Notes: generated from the letters alone by a model not told the origin. 64,000 nucleotides of DNA from Pseudonocardiaceae bacterium YIM PH 21723 (GCA_003600225.1 QZFT01000042.1:1-64000); one strand, 5' to 3'. Counted from the stretch's first letter, positions 33,586 to 42,480 are shown. Translations and numbers: made by a program.

Positions 33586-34557
33586 ATGACACATCGCGTG
33601 GCCGTGCTGGCGCTGCCCGGGGTCTACCCGTTCGAACTCGGCGTGCCCGGCCGGCTGTTCGGCGCGGCCCGGGATGCGGACGGAAAGCCGCTGTACAAGG
33701 TGCTGACCTGCTCCGTCGACGGCGCCCCGGTGCGCACCAACGCCGATTTCAGCGTGACCGTCGAACATGACGCGAGCCTGCTGCGCACGGTGGACACCGT
33801 GGTGCTGCCGCCCACCGACACCTTCGCGGCGATCACCGGCCCGGAATCGGTCGATCCGGCGGTGCTGGACGCGTTGGCCCAGGTCCGGCCCGGGACCCGG
33901 GTGGTGTCGATCTGCACCGCGTCGCACCTGCTGGCGGCGGCCGGGCGGCTGGACGGCCGGCCCGCCACTACCCACTGGCACGAGGCCGAGCGGTTCCGGC
34001 GCGCGTTCCCCGCCGTGCAGCTGAATCCCACGGTGCTGTTCGTGGACAACGGCGACCTGCTGACCTCGGCGGGCGCCGCCGCGGGCATCGACCTGTGCCT
34101 GCACCTGATCCGGTCCGATCACGGCAGCAAGGTGGCCAACCAGGTGGCCCGGCTCTGCGTGGTGCCGCCGCACCGGGACGGTGGCCAGGCGCAGTACATC
34201 GAGCAGGTCGTGCCCGAGCCCACTGCGGCGAGCACCGCCGCGGTGCGTGACTGGGCCCTGGAGAACCTGGGCGAACCGCTGTCCCTGGATCTGCTGGCCC
34301 AGCGCGCGGGGATGAGCAGGCGTACCTTCGTCCGGCGATTCCGCGAGGAGGTCGGCAAGAGCCCAGGTCAGTGGCTGCTCACCCAGCGAGTGGACCTGGC
34401 CCGGCGGTTACTGGAGAACTCCGATCTCACCGTCGACGCGATCGCCGCCCGGGCCGGATTCGGTACCGGTGCCTCACTGCGCCGCCACCTGCGCGCGGTC
34501 CTCGGCGTGGCCCCGGACGGCTACCGCCGCACGTTCCGCACCCGCCCCGCGGCCTGA
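33586..34557 (+). CDS. GlxA-family AraC transcriptional regulator
   Basis: The 323-residue protein has an N-terminal DJ-1/PfpI (GATase1-like) sensor (VAVLALPGVYPFELGVPGRL, SICTASHLLAAAGRLDGR with the nucleophile-elbow Cys) and a C-terminal AraC DNA-binding domain with two helix-turn-helices (LDLLAQRAGMSRRTFVRRF and DAIAARAGFGTGASLRRHL). It diverges from the oxidoreductase gene and probably activates it. A degenerate family A palindrome follows the stop. Confidence 0.92.
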   Translation: MTHRVAVLALPGVYPFELGVPGRLFGAARDADGKPLYKVLTCSVDGAPVRTNADFSVTVEHDASLLRTVDTVVLPPTDTFAAITGPESVDPAVLDALAQVRPGTRVVSICTASHLLAAAGRLDGRPATTHWHEAERFRRAFPAVQLNPTVLFVDNGDLLTSAGAAAGIDLCLHLIRSDHGSKVANQVARLCVVPPHRDGGQAQYIEQVVPEPTAASTAAVRDWALENLGEPLSLDLLAQRAGMSRRTFVRRFREEVGKSPGQWLLTQRVDLARRLLENSDLTVDAIAARAGFGTGASLRRHLRAVLGVAPDGYRRTFRTRPAA

Positions 34558-34566
34558 GGCCGGTAC

Positions 34567-34614
34567 CCGGAGTCGGCGATGTTCGCGGCTCGTTCCGAAC
34601 CTCGCCAACTTCGG
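34567..34614. repeat. Dispersed palindrome, family A, degenerate copy 3
   Basis: CCGGAGTCGGCGATGTTCG pairs imperfectly with CGAACCTCGCCAACTTCGG. Mismatches relative to the other four copies show decay. It follows the GlxA-type gene stop by 10 nt. Confidence 0.75.
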
Positions 34615-34694
34615 CCCCTGTGACGGCTGGGGCACACCCCTGACCTGCTGCCTGTTGACGCTCGGGCAATCACCCAGTCCACAGTGGACTGAGG

Positions 34695-34755
34695 GGTTGG
34701 CACGTCTTCAAGACCTATGAACCCGGAGTCCCTACGTCTTGAAGACGTGCCAACC
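34695..34755. repeat. Perfect 20-bp inverted repeat
   Basis: GGTTGGCACGTCTTCAAGAC (34695-34714) is exactly complementary to 34736-34755, with a 21-nt spacer. No other copy was noticed. It could be a terminator or the remains of a small transposable element. Confidence 0.8.
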
Positions 34756-34837
34756 TCCACCTCTTCGTCCAACGGGAGCATCTCCAGTTCCATCGGCCAC
34801 ACGCAGGTCCGCCGGAGACGATCAAGCGCCCCGGCCT

Positions 34838-34882
34838 CAGACCCGTCTCGCCCTCCAAAGCCGCTTTCGCCGACCGCCAAAC
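34838..34882 (-). repeat. Repeat family B copy (CCTCCAAAGCCG)
   Basis: AGACCCGTCTCGCCCTCC-AAAGCCGCTTTCG-CCGACCGCC is closely similar to 39933-39975 and, in reverse, to 39476-39520. Confidence 0.7.
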
Positions 34883-35238
34883 CCGGCCCCAGACCCCGAT
34901 TTGTGACACTTTTTCGGCGGCCGAACCGAGCCCTGTCACTCGGTCGTGTCACGTTGAGTGATCACCATGACCGGGTCGAGGTCTCGGGCTGGGAACGTTG
35001 TCACCCGGGTAGACCAGCGGGTATGGCAGAAATCTGAGCTGCTGCTGATAAAAGGTGGAAACTGGTGCGCGTTCCACGCTCAGTGCGCTAGGGTGACGGT
35101 CGAGAGGTTGATCGGTGCGGGATCGCTTCTCGAATGTTGACTCAATTGTCATGCAGTTCATTCATTCTGTTATGACGGAGTCTTTTCTTTGACAGCCGGT
35201 GGGGCCGGCTTTCTAGTCACTCATGTAAGGGAGTGCCT

Positions 35239-35433
35239 GTGGATCCTAAGTTGATCTTCAGCAACGTAATTGATCATCCTGCGACCAACGCCTTACGGCC
35301 GGTCGCAGTCTCGCCAGTGGTGTTCAGCACCGAGGCCAGCGAGATGGCCATCCCCGCTCCTCGCCAGTCGGGGGAGATTTCCATCGATTTCGCCGCCGCG
35401 CCAGAAGCGCCTCGCCCCGTGCGGAATCAGTAG
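35239..35433 (+). CDS. Orphan 64-residue protein
   Basis: A monocistronic small gene with AAGGGAG five nt before a GTG at 35239 (another GTG at 35233) and its own strong terminator 70 nt after the stop. The product (DPKLIFSNVIDHPATNALRP..., then VAVSPVVFSTEASEMA, PAPRQSGEISIDF and a Pro-rich end) has no signal peptide, membrane segment or Cys. The compact stand-alone arrangement suggests a genuine expressed small protein or peptide precursor. I do not recognise it. Confidence 0.65.
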   Translation: MDPKLIFSNVIDHPATNALRPVAVSPVVFSTEASEMAIPAPRQSGEISIDFAAAPEAPRPVRNQ

Positions 35434-35504
35434 AAAATCAGTGAGAACTCGTCCTTTCCCCGAGACAACCCTGACCGGGGACAGGACCTGAGTCTTTGCA
35501 CGAA

Positions 35505-35545
35505 AAATCGCCCCCGTCGCGTGGACGGGGGCGATTTCTTTTGTC
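35505..35545 (+). terminator. Rho-independent terminator of the orphan small gene
   Basis: AAATCGCCCCCGTC and GACGGGGGCGATTT form a 14-bp stem with a 5-nt loop, followed by CTTTTGT. Confidence 0.9.
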
Positions 35546-35558
35546 TCTGGAGCAGTGA

Positions 35559-35609
35559 GCCTGAAGGTGGCCTTCACCCAGTTGAACGGTGTGAAGGCCA
35601 CCTTCAGGC
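35559..35609. repeat. Palindrome family C copy (GGTGGCCTTCAC)
   Basis: GCCTGAAGGTGGCCTTCAC (35559-35577) pairs perfectly with 35591-35609 around a 13-nt loop. It ends 9 nt before the stop codon of the convergent peptidase gene. A relative with the core TGAATGTGGC lies at 39697. Confidence 0.85.
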
Positions 35610-35618
35610 ACAGAACTA

Positions 35619-37175
35619 CTAGCCGCGGACGGCGGCTGCCTTGCTGGCGTTACCCGCGGTCTGCGCGCTCACCGGCTTCGGCGTCGGCTGCGGTGCCGCC
35701 TGGCACTGCGCGTCCGACTTCCAGTGGCCCTTGGTGCGCTTGGGTAGCTCGCCGGTCGCCAGGTAGTTGGCGATCGGGTTGTCCACACAGGCGTTGCCGC
35801 GCAACGAGTTGGAGTGCGTGGTGCCACCCGGGGTGCTGATCAGTACCGAGTTCGGGAAGATCTCCCTGGCCCGCAGCGCGCCGTCGTACGGGGTCGCGCC
35901 GTCCTCCTCCTCGCTGAGGATGAGCACCGGCGGAGCGTCCTTCGGGTTGATCTTCACCGGGGTGCTGGCCTTACCCGGCCAGTACAGGCACGGCGCGTTG
36001 AACCAGTTGTTCGCCCAGGTGTAGAACGGCGCCTTCTTCGCGGTCTGCCGGTTGTCCTGGTACCACTCGGTCCAGTCCTTCGGCCACTGCACATCGGTGC
36101 ACTGGGTGCCCAGGTAGATGGCGAAACCGTTGTCGTCACCGGGGCCGGCGTACTGGTTCAGCAGGCCGCTGGCGTCACCGTTCAGCGCCCAGTTCGACCA
36201 CGCGCGGGCCAGGGTGTCCCAGCCGCGCTGCGAGTAACCCGCGGGCAGGAAGACGTCGGCGAACTCGCTGCCGCCGATCTTGCCCTCGGCCGGGTGCTGG
36301 TACAGCGACTCCTGGGTCGCGTAGTAGTTCTTGGACACGTCCTCCTGGGTCGCGCCCAGCTTGTATGTGTCGTTGTACTTGGCGATCCAGCCGAACCAGG
36401 TGTTGATGTTCTTCTCGAACGCGATGTCCTGGTTCAGGTTCGCCTGGTACCAGACGTCCTTGTTGTCCACGACGCCGTCGATGACCATGCGCTTGATGTT
36501 CTTGCCGAACAGCGTCGAGTAGACCTGGCCCAGGTAGGTGCCGTAGGAGAAGCCGTAGTAGCTGATCTGCGGGGCGCCGAGCGCCTTGCGGATCTCGTCC
36601 ATGTCCTTGACGTTGTCCACGGTCTTGATGTGGTCGATCAGCCTGGCGTTCGGCGACTTCGCGCAGGACTCCGCGTACGCCTTGGCCACCTTCAGGTTCG
36701 CCTCGACGATCTCGTCGTGCTCGTTGTACTTCGCGCCCGGCGTGTACCGCGGCCGGTTGTAGCCGGTGATGTTCTCGTCGCAGGCCAGCGCGGGCTTGCT
36801 GGAGCCGACGCCACGCGGGTCGAAGCCGATCCAGTCGTACTGCTCGCCCACCTTGTTCGGCACGCTCTTGCCCAGGGTGGCCAGGTTCAGGCCGGAACCG
36901 CCGGGGCCGCCCGGGTTCACCAGGATCGGGCCCTGCGACTGCTCGTCCGGCACCTTGTGCGCGACCCGGGAGACGGCCAGCTGGATCTTCTCGCCGTCAG
37001 GCTTGGCGTAGTCCAGCGGCACCTCGACGAAACCACAGTCCGCATTCGCGGTTTTCAACGGCCCGCTGGTGCATTTCGTCCAGTTGATGCCCGCGGCCGG
37101 TGCCGCGTGTGCGATCGGTGTGAAGAGACCAGCACCGATCACCGCCACCGAGGCGGCTACGAAGAATTTCCTCAC
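35619..37175 (-). CDS. Secreted alpha/beta-hydrolase peptidase (tripeptidyl aminopeptidase type)
   Basis: The 518-residue S33/TAP-like enzyme removes N-terminal tri- or dipeptides from extracellular peptides. It has a signal peptide (AASVAVIGAGLFTPIAHAAPA), the oxyanion segment NPGGPGGSG, DWIGFDPRGVGSSKP, the nucleophile Ser in ISYYGFSYGTYLGQVY, the acid in LSEEEDGATPY and His in GGTTHSNSL, then the TAP-like C-terminal domain with paired cysteines (NACVDNP). It is a close tandem paralogue of the next gene. GTG start. Confidence 0.92.
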   Translation of the reverse strand: MRKFFVAASVAVIGAGLFTPIAHAAPAAGINWTKCTSGPLKTANADCGFVEVPLDYAKPDGEKIQLAVSRVAHKVPDEQSQGPILVNPGGPGGSGLNLATLGKSVPNKVGEQYDWIGFDPRGVGSSKPALACDENITGYNRPRYTPGAKYNEHDEIVEANLKVAKAYAESCAKSPNARLIDHIKTVDNVKDMDEIRKALGAPQISYYGFSYGTYLGQVYSTLFGKNIKRMVIDGVVDNKDVWYQANLNQDIAFEKNINTWFGWIAKYNDTYKLGATQEDVSKNYYATQESLYQHPAEGKIGGSEFADVFLPAGYSQRGWDTLARAWSNWALNGDASGLLNQYAGPGDDNGFAIYLGTQCTDVQWPKDWTEWYQDNRQTAKKAPFYTWANNWFNAPCLYWPGKASTPVKINPKDAPPVLILSEEEDGATPYDGALRAREIFPNSVLISTPGGTTHSNSLRGNACVDNPIANYLATGELPKRTKGHWKSDAQCQAAPQPTPKPVSAQTAGNASKAAAVRG

Positions 37176-37323
37176 TCGTGCCCCTACTCGTTCATGGATC
37201 CCCTCGTCGCAGGTCCCACACCTGCGACGTAAACCCTATTGGATAGGGCAAATCTCTGATTGGTCCGTGTGGCCGTGAATGCCGCGCACTCACGGCCACA
37301 ACGGGAATTCATTAACCGAATTC

Positions 37324-38853
37324 TTATCCGACGATTGCTTCCGCACGCGTCGACGCGCTCACCGCAGGCTTTTCTGGAGCAGGAACCGGAAGCGGCCGCG
37401 GCGTGCAGGTGGTGTCGGAGTGACCGTTGCCCGCCGTGCGCGGCGGCAGGGTGCCGTCGGCCAGGTAGGCGGCGATCTGGTTGTCCACGCAGAGGTTTCC
37501 GCCCAGACCCGCGCCGTGCACCGTGCCGTTCGGCACGCTGATCAGGCTGGAGTCACGGAACAGCCGCCGCGCCTCGAGCGCGCCCGGGTACGGCGTGGCG
37601 CCGTCCAGCTCCTCGCTCAGGATGAGCACCTTCGGCGCACCCTTGGGGTTGATGTCCACCGGCTTGCCCGGCTTGGCGGGCCAGTAGAGGCACGGCGCGT
37701 TGTACCAGGCGTTGGCCCAGCTGTTGAACGGCGCCTTGGCGTGCGAGATCCAGTTGTCCACCCGCCACTTGTTCCAGCTCTGCGGCCACTGCACGTCGGT
37801 GCACTGGGTGCCGTTGTAGATCGCGAAGCCGTTGTCGTCGCCGGGGCCGCCGTACGCCGCGATCAGGCCGCTGGCGTCACCCTTGTAGACCCAGTTCGCC
37901 CAGTTGCGGGCGATGCCGTCCCAGCCGCTGGTGCGGTAACCGGCGGGCAGGAAGGCGTCGGTGAACTCGCTGCCGCCGAGCTTGCCGTCGGCCGGCTTCT
38001 GCTCCAGGGCCTTCTTGTCCGCGTAGAACCGGTCCGAGACCTCCTGCCGGGTGGCGCCCAGCTTGTAGGTGTCGTTGTACTGCGCGATCCACTCGAAGAA
38101 GCGGTTCAGCACCTTCTCGAAGGCGATGTTCTGGTTCAGGTTGGCCTGGTACCAGACGTCCTTGTGGTTGACCACGCCGTCGATGACCATGCGCTTGAGG
38201 TTCTTGCCGAACAGCGTGGCGTACACCTGGCCCAGGTAGGTGCCGTAGGAGTAGCCGTAGTAGCTGATCTGCTTGACGCCCAGCGCCTGGCGGATGGTGT
38301 CCATGTCGCGGACGTTGTCCACCGTCTTGATGTGGTCCAGCAGCTTGGCGCCGGGTGCCTTCTTGCAGGCCTCCGCGTACGCCTTGGCCCGGTCCAGGTT
38401 GGCCTTCTCGATCTCCCGGCTGGTGGGCACGTACGGCGGCCGGTTGAAGCCGCTGATGTTCTCGTCGCAGGCCAGGGTGGGCTTGCTGGAGCCGACGCCA
38501 CGCGGGTCGAAGCCGATCCAGTCGTACTGCTCGCCGACCTTGTTCGGGACCCGGGAGCCGCGGATGGCGAAGTTCAGCCCGGAGCCGCCGGGGCCACCGG
38601 GGTTGATCAGGATCGGGCCCTGGGACTGCGCGGCCTTGGCCTTGACCCGGGACACCGCGAGCTGGATCTTCTCGCCGTCCGGCTTGGCGTAGTCCAGCGG
38701 CGCGTCCACGAAACCGCACTCGGCGCCGGCGGACTTCAGCGGTTCCTGCGGGCAGGGGGCCCAGGCGATGGTGCTCGCCGCGGCCTGGGCCGGTGTGACC
38801 AGGCCGACCACCCCAAGACTCGCGGCGGAAAACGCGAGGATGATCTTCTTCAT
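37324..38853 (-). CDS. Secreted alpha/beta-hydrolase peptidase, paralogue 2
   Basis: The 509-residue protein shares architecture and long identical segments with the product of 35619-37175: the NPGGPGGSG loop, DWIGFDPRGVGSSKP, ISYYGYSYGTYLGQVY with the nucleophile, LSEELDGATPY and GTVHGAGLGGNLCVDN with the His. A signal peptide (SAASLGVVGLVTPAQAAA) directs export. The arrangement shows recent tandem duplication, perhaps for different peptide preference. AGGAAA precedes the ATG. The 148-nt gap suggests separate promoters. Confidence 0.92.
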   Translation of the reverse strand: MKKIILAFSAASLGVVGLVTPAQAAASTIAWAPCPQEPLKSAGAECGFVDAPLDYAKPDGEKIQLAVSRVKAKAAQSQGPILINPGGPGGSGLNFAIRGSRVPNKVGEQYDWIGFDPRGVGSSKPTLACDENISGFNRPPYVPTSREIEKANLDRAKAYAEACKKAPGAKLLDHIKTVDNVRDMDTIRQALGVKQISYYGYSYGTYLGQVYATLFGKNLKRMVIDGVVNHKDVWYQANLNQNIAFEKVLNRFFEWIAQYNDTYKLGATRQEVSDRFYADKKALEQKPADGKLGGSEFTDAFLPAGYRTSGWDGIARNWANWVYKGDASGLIAAYGGPGDDNGFAIYNGTQCTDVQWPQSWNKWRVDNWISHAKAPFNSWANAWYNAPCLYWPAKPGKPVDINPKGAPKVLILSEELDGATPYPGALEARRLFRDSSLISVPNGTVHGAGLGGNLCVDNQIAAYLADGTLPPRTAGNGHSDTTCTPRPLPVPAPEKPAVSASTRAEAIVG

Positions 38854-38990
38854 GATCGGATTTCCTAGACTGTTTATATCCCAGGCTGATGGACAGGGTA
38901 GCTGACCTGGGCTTTCCCGAAGTCTGCACAGAAATCGGGCGTCACGAATCCGGCAAATGGAGGTAAATTCTCCAGAGAATGGGGGTCGCC

Positions 38991-39446
38991 ATGCGGGTGT
39001 CCGTAGTGGAGCTTCACACGCGTCAAGCGAAAGTGCCGAAACCGGGCGGGGTGTTGCTCGGCGAGTTCACCGACCTGACCGAGCCGGGCCGCGTCGTCTC
39101 GCTGCGTGGATTCCGCGATCCGGGGCACCGCACCGACGACCCGGACGTGCTGCTGCTCCGGCCGATCGGCCGGATGCCGGCGTTGTCCGGGACCCTGGAG
39201 ATCACCGTCTTCCCGGTGGCCGTGCTGGGCTTCGCCGACTTCTACCGGCTGCGGATCCAGCCCGCGGTGCAGCAGGCGGGTGGCCGGGTCCTGGTGCTGC
39301 TGGAGAGCGTCGCGGCGCCGGAGCTGGTGGTCAGCGTGGTCCGTCCGGGGCCGGCCTCGGTGACCGGCAGTTCGCTGTGGCGCAACGAGGTGCTGCCGCA
39401 GCTGCTGGACTCACCCCGGCTGCTGCGGCTGGAGTCGGTGTCCTGA
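38991..39446 (+). CDS. NIPSNAP-like hypothetical protein
   Basis: The 151-residue soluble protein begins MRVSVVELHTRQ and has GRVVSLRGFRD in the middle and DFYRLRIQPAVQQAGG later, an outline like NIPSNAP ferredoxin-fold proteins. The resemblance is weak. An ATG four codons upstream (38979) is also possible. It diverges from the peptidase genes. No pathway context. Confidence 0.6.
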   Translation: MRVSVVELHTRQAKVPKPGGVLLGEFTDLTEPGRVVSLRGFRDPGHRTDDPDVLLLRPIGRMPALSGTLEITVFPVAVLGFADFYRLRIQPAVQQAGGRVLVLLESVAAPELVVSVVRPGPASVTGSSLWRNEVLPQLLDSPRLLRLESVS

Positions 39447-39475
39447 GGGGGGCGGGGTGCCCGGTTGGTCTGCTG

Positions 39476-39976
39476 GGTCTGGTGGTTGGCGAAGGCGGCT
39501 TTGGAGGGGGAGACGGGCTGGGGGTGGGGTTTTTCCTGCCTGGCCGTCTGGTGGGGGCACGCCTGTCTGGCTGGGATGTGCCGCTGCGCGGGGGCACGCC
39601 TGGCTGGCTGCCTGGTGGGGGCACGCCTGCCTGGCCAGCTTGGGCCGCTGCGCGGGGCTGGCGTGAGTTCCGTGTGAGCTGCGGGGCCTCGTTCCGGCTG
39701 AATGTGGCTTTGGTTCGGACTAGCCAAACGAAGGCCACATTCAGCAAGATCACCAAGGGCGACACGGCGCGGAAATGGCGCGACGCGCCGTAGTTCCCAC
39801 GATGTGGCCGTCCTTTGTGGACGGCCACAGTGGACAGTGCCCGGAAACCGCACCCCCAGCCCCGCGCAGCGGCCCACCCCCCCCCCAAAGGCGTGCCCCC
39901 ACCCTCGCGCGTTGGCAGGAAAGACCCACCCTAAGCCCGTCTCCCCCTCCAAAGCCGCCTTCGGCAACCACCAGAC
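39476..39976. repeat. Repeat island: long inverted repeat with nested palindromes (family B)
   Basis: About 500 nt of non-coding DNA. The left arm from 39476 (TCTGGTGGTTGGCGAAGGCG...) is complementary, with mismatches, to the right arm ending at 39976, and TGGGCCGCTGCGCGGGG at 39641 pairs with 39850-39870. Inside are three direct repeats of GGGGGCACGCCTG, a family C palindrome (39697-39745) and a 10-bp hairpin GTGGCCGTCC (39804-39828). The outer arm also resembles 34838-34882. Confidence 0.75.
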
Positions 39977-39995
39977 CGGACGGACCCCCGAGCCC

Positions 39996-40787
39996 CTAGA
40001 ACCAGTGGTCCAGCAGCACGGCGACGCCGTCCTCGGCCACCTCGGCGGTGACGTGGTCGGCGGCGTCCTTGATCCGGTCGGCAGCCTGGCCCATGGCCAC
40101 CCCGCAGGCCGCCCAGCGGAGCATCTCCAGGTCGTTCGTCCCGTCACCCACCGCGCAGGTCAGTTCCGCCGGCACGCCCAGCTCGGCGCGTAGCCGTTCC
40201 AGCGCGGAGCCCTTGGACACGCCCGCCGCGACGGCCATCAGCCAGGCGCCGACACCGTCGAACTCCCACTTCTGGCAGTCCAGATCGGACTCGTCGAGCG
40301 CGGCGGTCATCTCCGCCAGCGTGTGCTCCTGCCACCAGGCGTTGACCCGGGTGGTCGGCCGGGCGACGAGCTCCTCCAGCGAGACCAGGTGCTCGTTGTC
40401 CGGCTCGATGCCACCGGGGAACTCGCCGCTGATCAGCCGTCGCTCGCCGATCTGCTCCACGGAGAACACCACGCCGGGCAGCAGCCGGGCCATCTCGGTG
40501 ACCAGTGGGCCGGCGTCGAACCGGTGGGCCTCCAGGACCTCACCGGTGGCGCCGTCCAGCCGCACCGCGCCGTTGGAGGTCAGCACCGGCCCGGTGAACC
40601 GCAGGTCCTCCAGGATCGGCAGCGTGCTGGCCACCGACCGGCCGGTCGCCAGCACCACACAGGTGCCCGCCGCCTCCGCCTTGGCGATGGCGTCCCGCAC
40701 CCGGGTGCTGATCGGCTGCCCGTAGTCCTTGATGGTCCCGTCGATGTCCAAGGCCAGCAGCTGCGGCGGTCCCCAGGTAGTCATCAC
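39996..40787 (-). CDS. HAD-superfamily (Cof-type) hydrolase
   Basis: A 263-residue sugar- or nucleotide-phosphate phosphatase candidate of the Cof/YbiV group. Motif I LALDIDGTIKDYG, motif II VLATGRSVAS, a C2B cap domain in the middle, motif III lysine in AGVSKGSALERL and motif IV AVGDGTNDLEML are all present. It is a stand-alone gene; the following 15 nt join the repeat island. Substrate cannot be told from the sequence. Confidence 0.9.
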   Translation of the reverse strand: MMTTWGPPQLLALDIDGTIKDYGQPISTRVRDAIAKAEAAGTCVVLATGRSVASTLPILEDLRFTGPVLTSNGAVRLDGATGEVLEAHRFDAGPLVTEMARLLPGVVFSVEQIGERRLISGEFPGGIEPDNEHLVSLEELVARPTTRVNAWWQEHTLAEMTAALDESDLDCQKWEFDGVGAWLMAVAAGVSKGSALERLRAELGVPAELTCAVGDGTNDLEMLRWAACGVAMGQAADRIKDAADHVTAEVAEDGVAVLLDHWF

Positions 40788-40940
40788 CCACTCAGTATCG
40801 CCGATGGCTACGAACGCCTAACGCCACCGTGAAAATCTCCCCGCCCCAATAACGGTTGTTGCTTTTCGTCCGGAATTCGGTGCCTTCGCCGGGATGCTCG
40901 GCGAGTCAATGTTCGGCCCGATACGGATGGAGAGTCCGCC

Positions 40941-41333
40941 GTGGGTTTTCGTTTTCAGATTTTTCTGGTGCACCGGGCGTCGACACAACCGGCCGCGTAC
41001 GCACTGGGTCCCGCCCAGGTGACGCCGATCAGCTGGCGGTTCCTGTCCAGTAACAACCGGAGCCTCGGTCAATCCGCGGATGTTTTCACTGATGTCGAAT
41101 CCTGTCGCGACGCGATTCACCGGCTGCAGTCCCGGTTGATCGATTCCGACGTCTACACGCTGCGGGATGGGCGGGCTCAGTGGTCGTGGAGCATCCGGAT
41201 CGACGACCTGGAGGTTGCGGTTTCCACACGTCGTTACCAGCGCAGGGCCGAGGCGGAGCACGCGTCATCCACTTTCATGGACCTGGTCGGACAGACCTCC
41301 GTATCGGATGAGCTGCGGGTTGTCCGCTTTTGA
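40941..41333 (+). CDS. DUF1508-like small protein
   Basis: A 130-residue protein from a GTG with GGAGAG upstream. VTPISWRFLSSNNRSLGQSAD followed by FTDVESCRDAIHRL and WSWSIRIDDLEVAVSTRRYQRR is the YegP/DUF1508 pattern (strand, phosphate-like loop, helix) preceded by a short extra N-terminus. Function unknown. It ends 163 nt before pstC. Confidence 0.7.
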   Translation: MGFRFQIFLVHRASTQPAAYALGPAQVTPISWRFLSSNNRSLGQSADVFTDVESCRDAIHRLQSRLIDSDVYTLRDGRAQWSWSIRIDDLEVAVSTRRYQRRAEAEHASSTFMDLVGQTSVSDELRVVRF

Positions 41334-41496
41334 ATGATCACTATCCACTGTGGATTGTTGCGCCGTTGGAGTGATACGGCCACCGAGATATCCGCTTCGT
41401 CTGTAGTTCACGAAATAGCCGGGCCCGGTTGGGTAGCTGCGTATTTCCTTTTGGCGCAACGGAAAACAATCTCCATTGAATAGGAGTCGTATCGAC

Positions 41497-42480
41497 ATGG
41501 CAGGCGAGCGGCGAACAACCGCACTGCCCGGTGGAATCGATCGCCTCTACCGGGCCGGGCTGCGCACCGCGGGTGTGATCGTGCTGGCGATCATGGCCAC
41601 GGTCGGCCTGTTCCTGTTGGACCGGGGCTTCTCCGCCCTCGCCGTGGCCAAGTGGCGGTTCCTCAGCACGCAGAACTGGCAGCCGGACTCGCACAACTTC
41701 GGCATCGCCGCCGTGCTGCCCGGCACGCTGCTGATCGCCGGCGTGGCCATCGTGGTGGCCGTTCCGCTCGCGATCGGCATGGCGTTGTTCATCTCCGAGT
41801 ACCTGACCGGTTGGTGGCAGCGCACGCTGACCAGCGCGGTCGACCTGATGGCCGCGGTGCCCAGTGTGGTGTTCGGCCTGTGGGGATTCCACTTCCTGCA
41901 GGGGGATATCGGCATCACCGACCTGTCCGCCTGGCTGGCCCGCTACCTCGGCTGGATCCCGCTCTTCGCGGTCACCGGCGCCGATCCGGACGATCCCCTG
42001 GCGAGCCGCACGGTGTACACCTCGTCCACCTTCATCGCGGGCATCGTGGTCGGGCTGATGGTCATGCCGATCATCTGCGCCGTGATGCGGGAGGCCTTCT
42101 CCCAGGCGCCGGCCGGCGAACGGGAGGGCGCGTACGCCCTGGGCGCCACCCGCTGGGGCATGATCGGCGCGGTCGTGCTGCCCTTCGGCCGCGGCGGCAT
42201 GATCGGCGGCACCATGCTCGGCCTCGGCCGGGCGATGGGCGAGACGATCGCCGTGTACATGATCGTCGCCGCCGTCTACCGCTTCCAGCCGCACATTCTG
42301 CAGAACGGCGCCAACAGCGTCTCGGCGATGATCGCGCTGCAGTACGGCTCCGCCAGCCAGTTCGGCCTCTCCGCGTTGATGGCGGCGGGCCTGGTGCTCT
42401 TCCTGCTGACCCTGGTGGTCAACTTCGCCGCCTCCGCGGTCATCGCCCGCAGCCGGTCCGGTCAGATGAGTGAGGGCTGA
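41497..42480 (+). CDS. pstC: Phosphate ABC transporter permease PstC
   Basis: The 327-residue inner-membrane permease has six predicted segments and the ABC permease EAA loop in EREGAYALGATRWGMIGAVVLP, plus the PstC-type GRGGMIGGTMLGLGRAMGET. It forms the phosphate channel with PstA and is powered by PstB. AGGAGT lies upstream of the ATG at 41497. It is the first gene of an unusually long operon; pstA starts 4 nt after the stop. Only a lone half-site-like GTTCACG is seen upstream (near 41408), so PhoP control is not obvious. Confidence 0.95.
   Translation: MAGERRTTALPGGIDRLYRAGLRTAGVIVLAIMATVGLFLLDRGFSALAVAKWRFLSTQNWQPDSHNFGIAAVLPGTLLIAGVAIVVAVPLAIGMALFISEYLTGWWQRTLTSAVDLMAAVPSVVFGLWGFHFLQGDIGITDLSAWLARYLGWIPLFAVTGADPDDPLASRTVYTSSTFIAGIVVGLMVMPIICAVMREAFSQAPAGEREGAYALGATRWGMIGAVVLPFGRGGMIGGTMLGLGRAMGETIAVYMIVAAVYRFQPHILQNGANSVSAMIALQYGSASQFGLSALMAAGLVLFLLTLVVNFAASAVIARSRSGQMSEG

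Larger units (their letters stand above)
34558..35238. other. Repeat-rich intergenic region
   Basis: About 680 nt without a gene. It holds a degenerate family A palindrome (34567), a perfect 20-bp inverted repeat (34695), a copy of the CCTCCAAAGCCG repeat (34838) and the promoter and ribosome site of the small gene at 35239. The mosaic looks like successive insertions of non-coding repeats. Confidence 0.6.

Noticed and set aside
41335-41496. PHO box in front of pstC
   Set aside because: Only one GTTCACG-like half-site was found; no second unit at 11-nt spacing.
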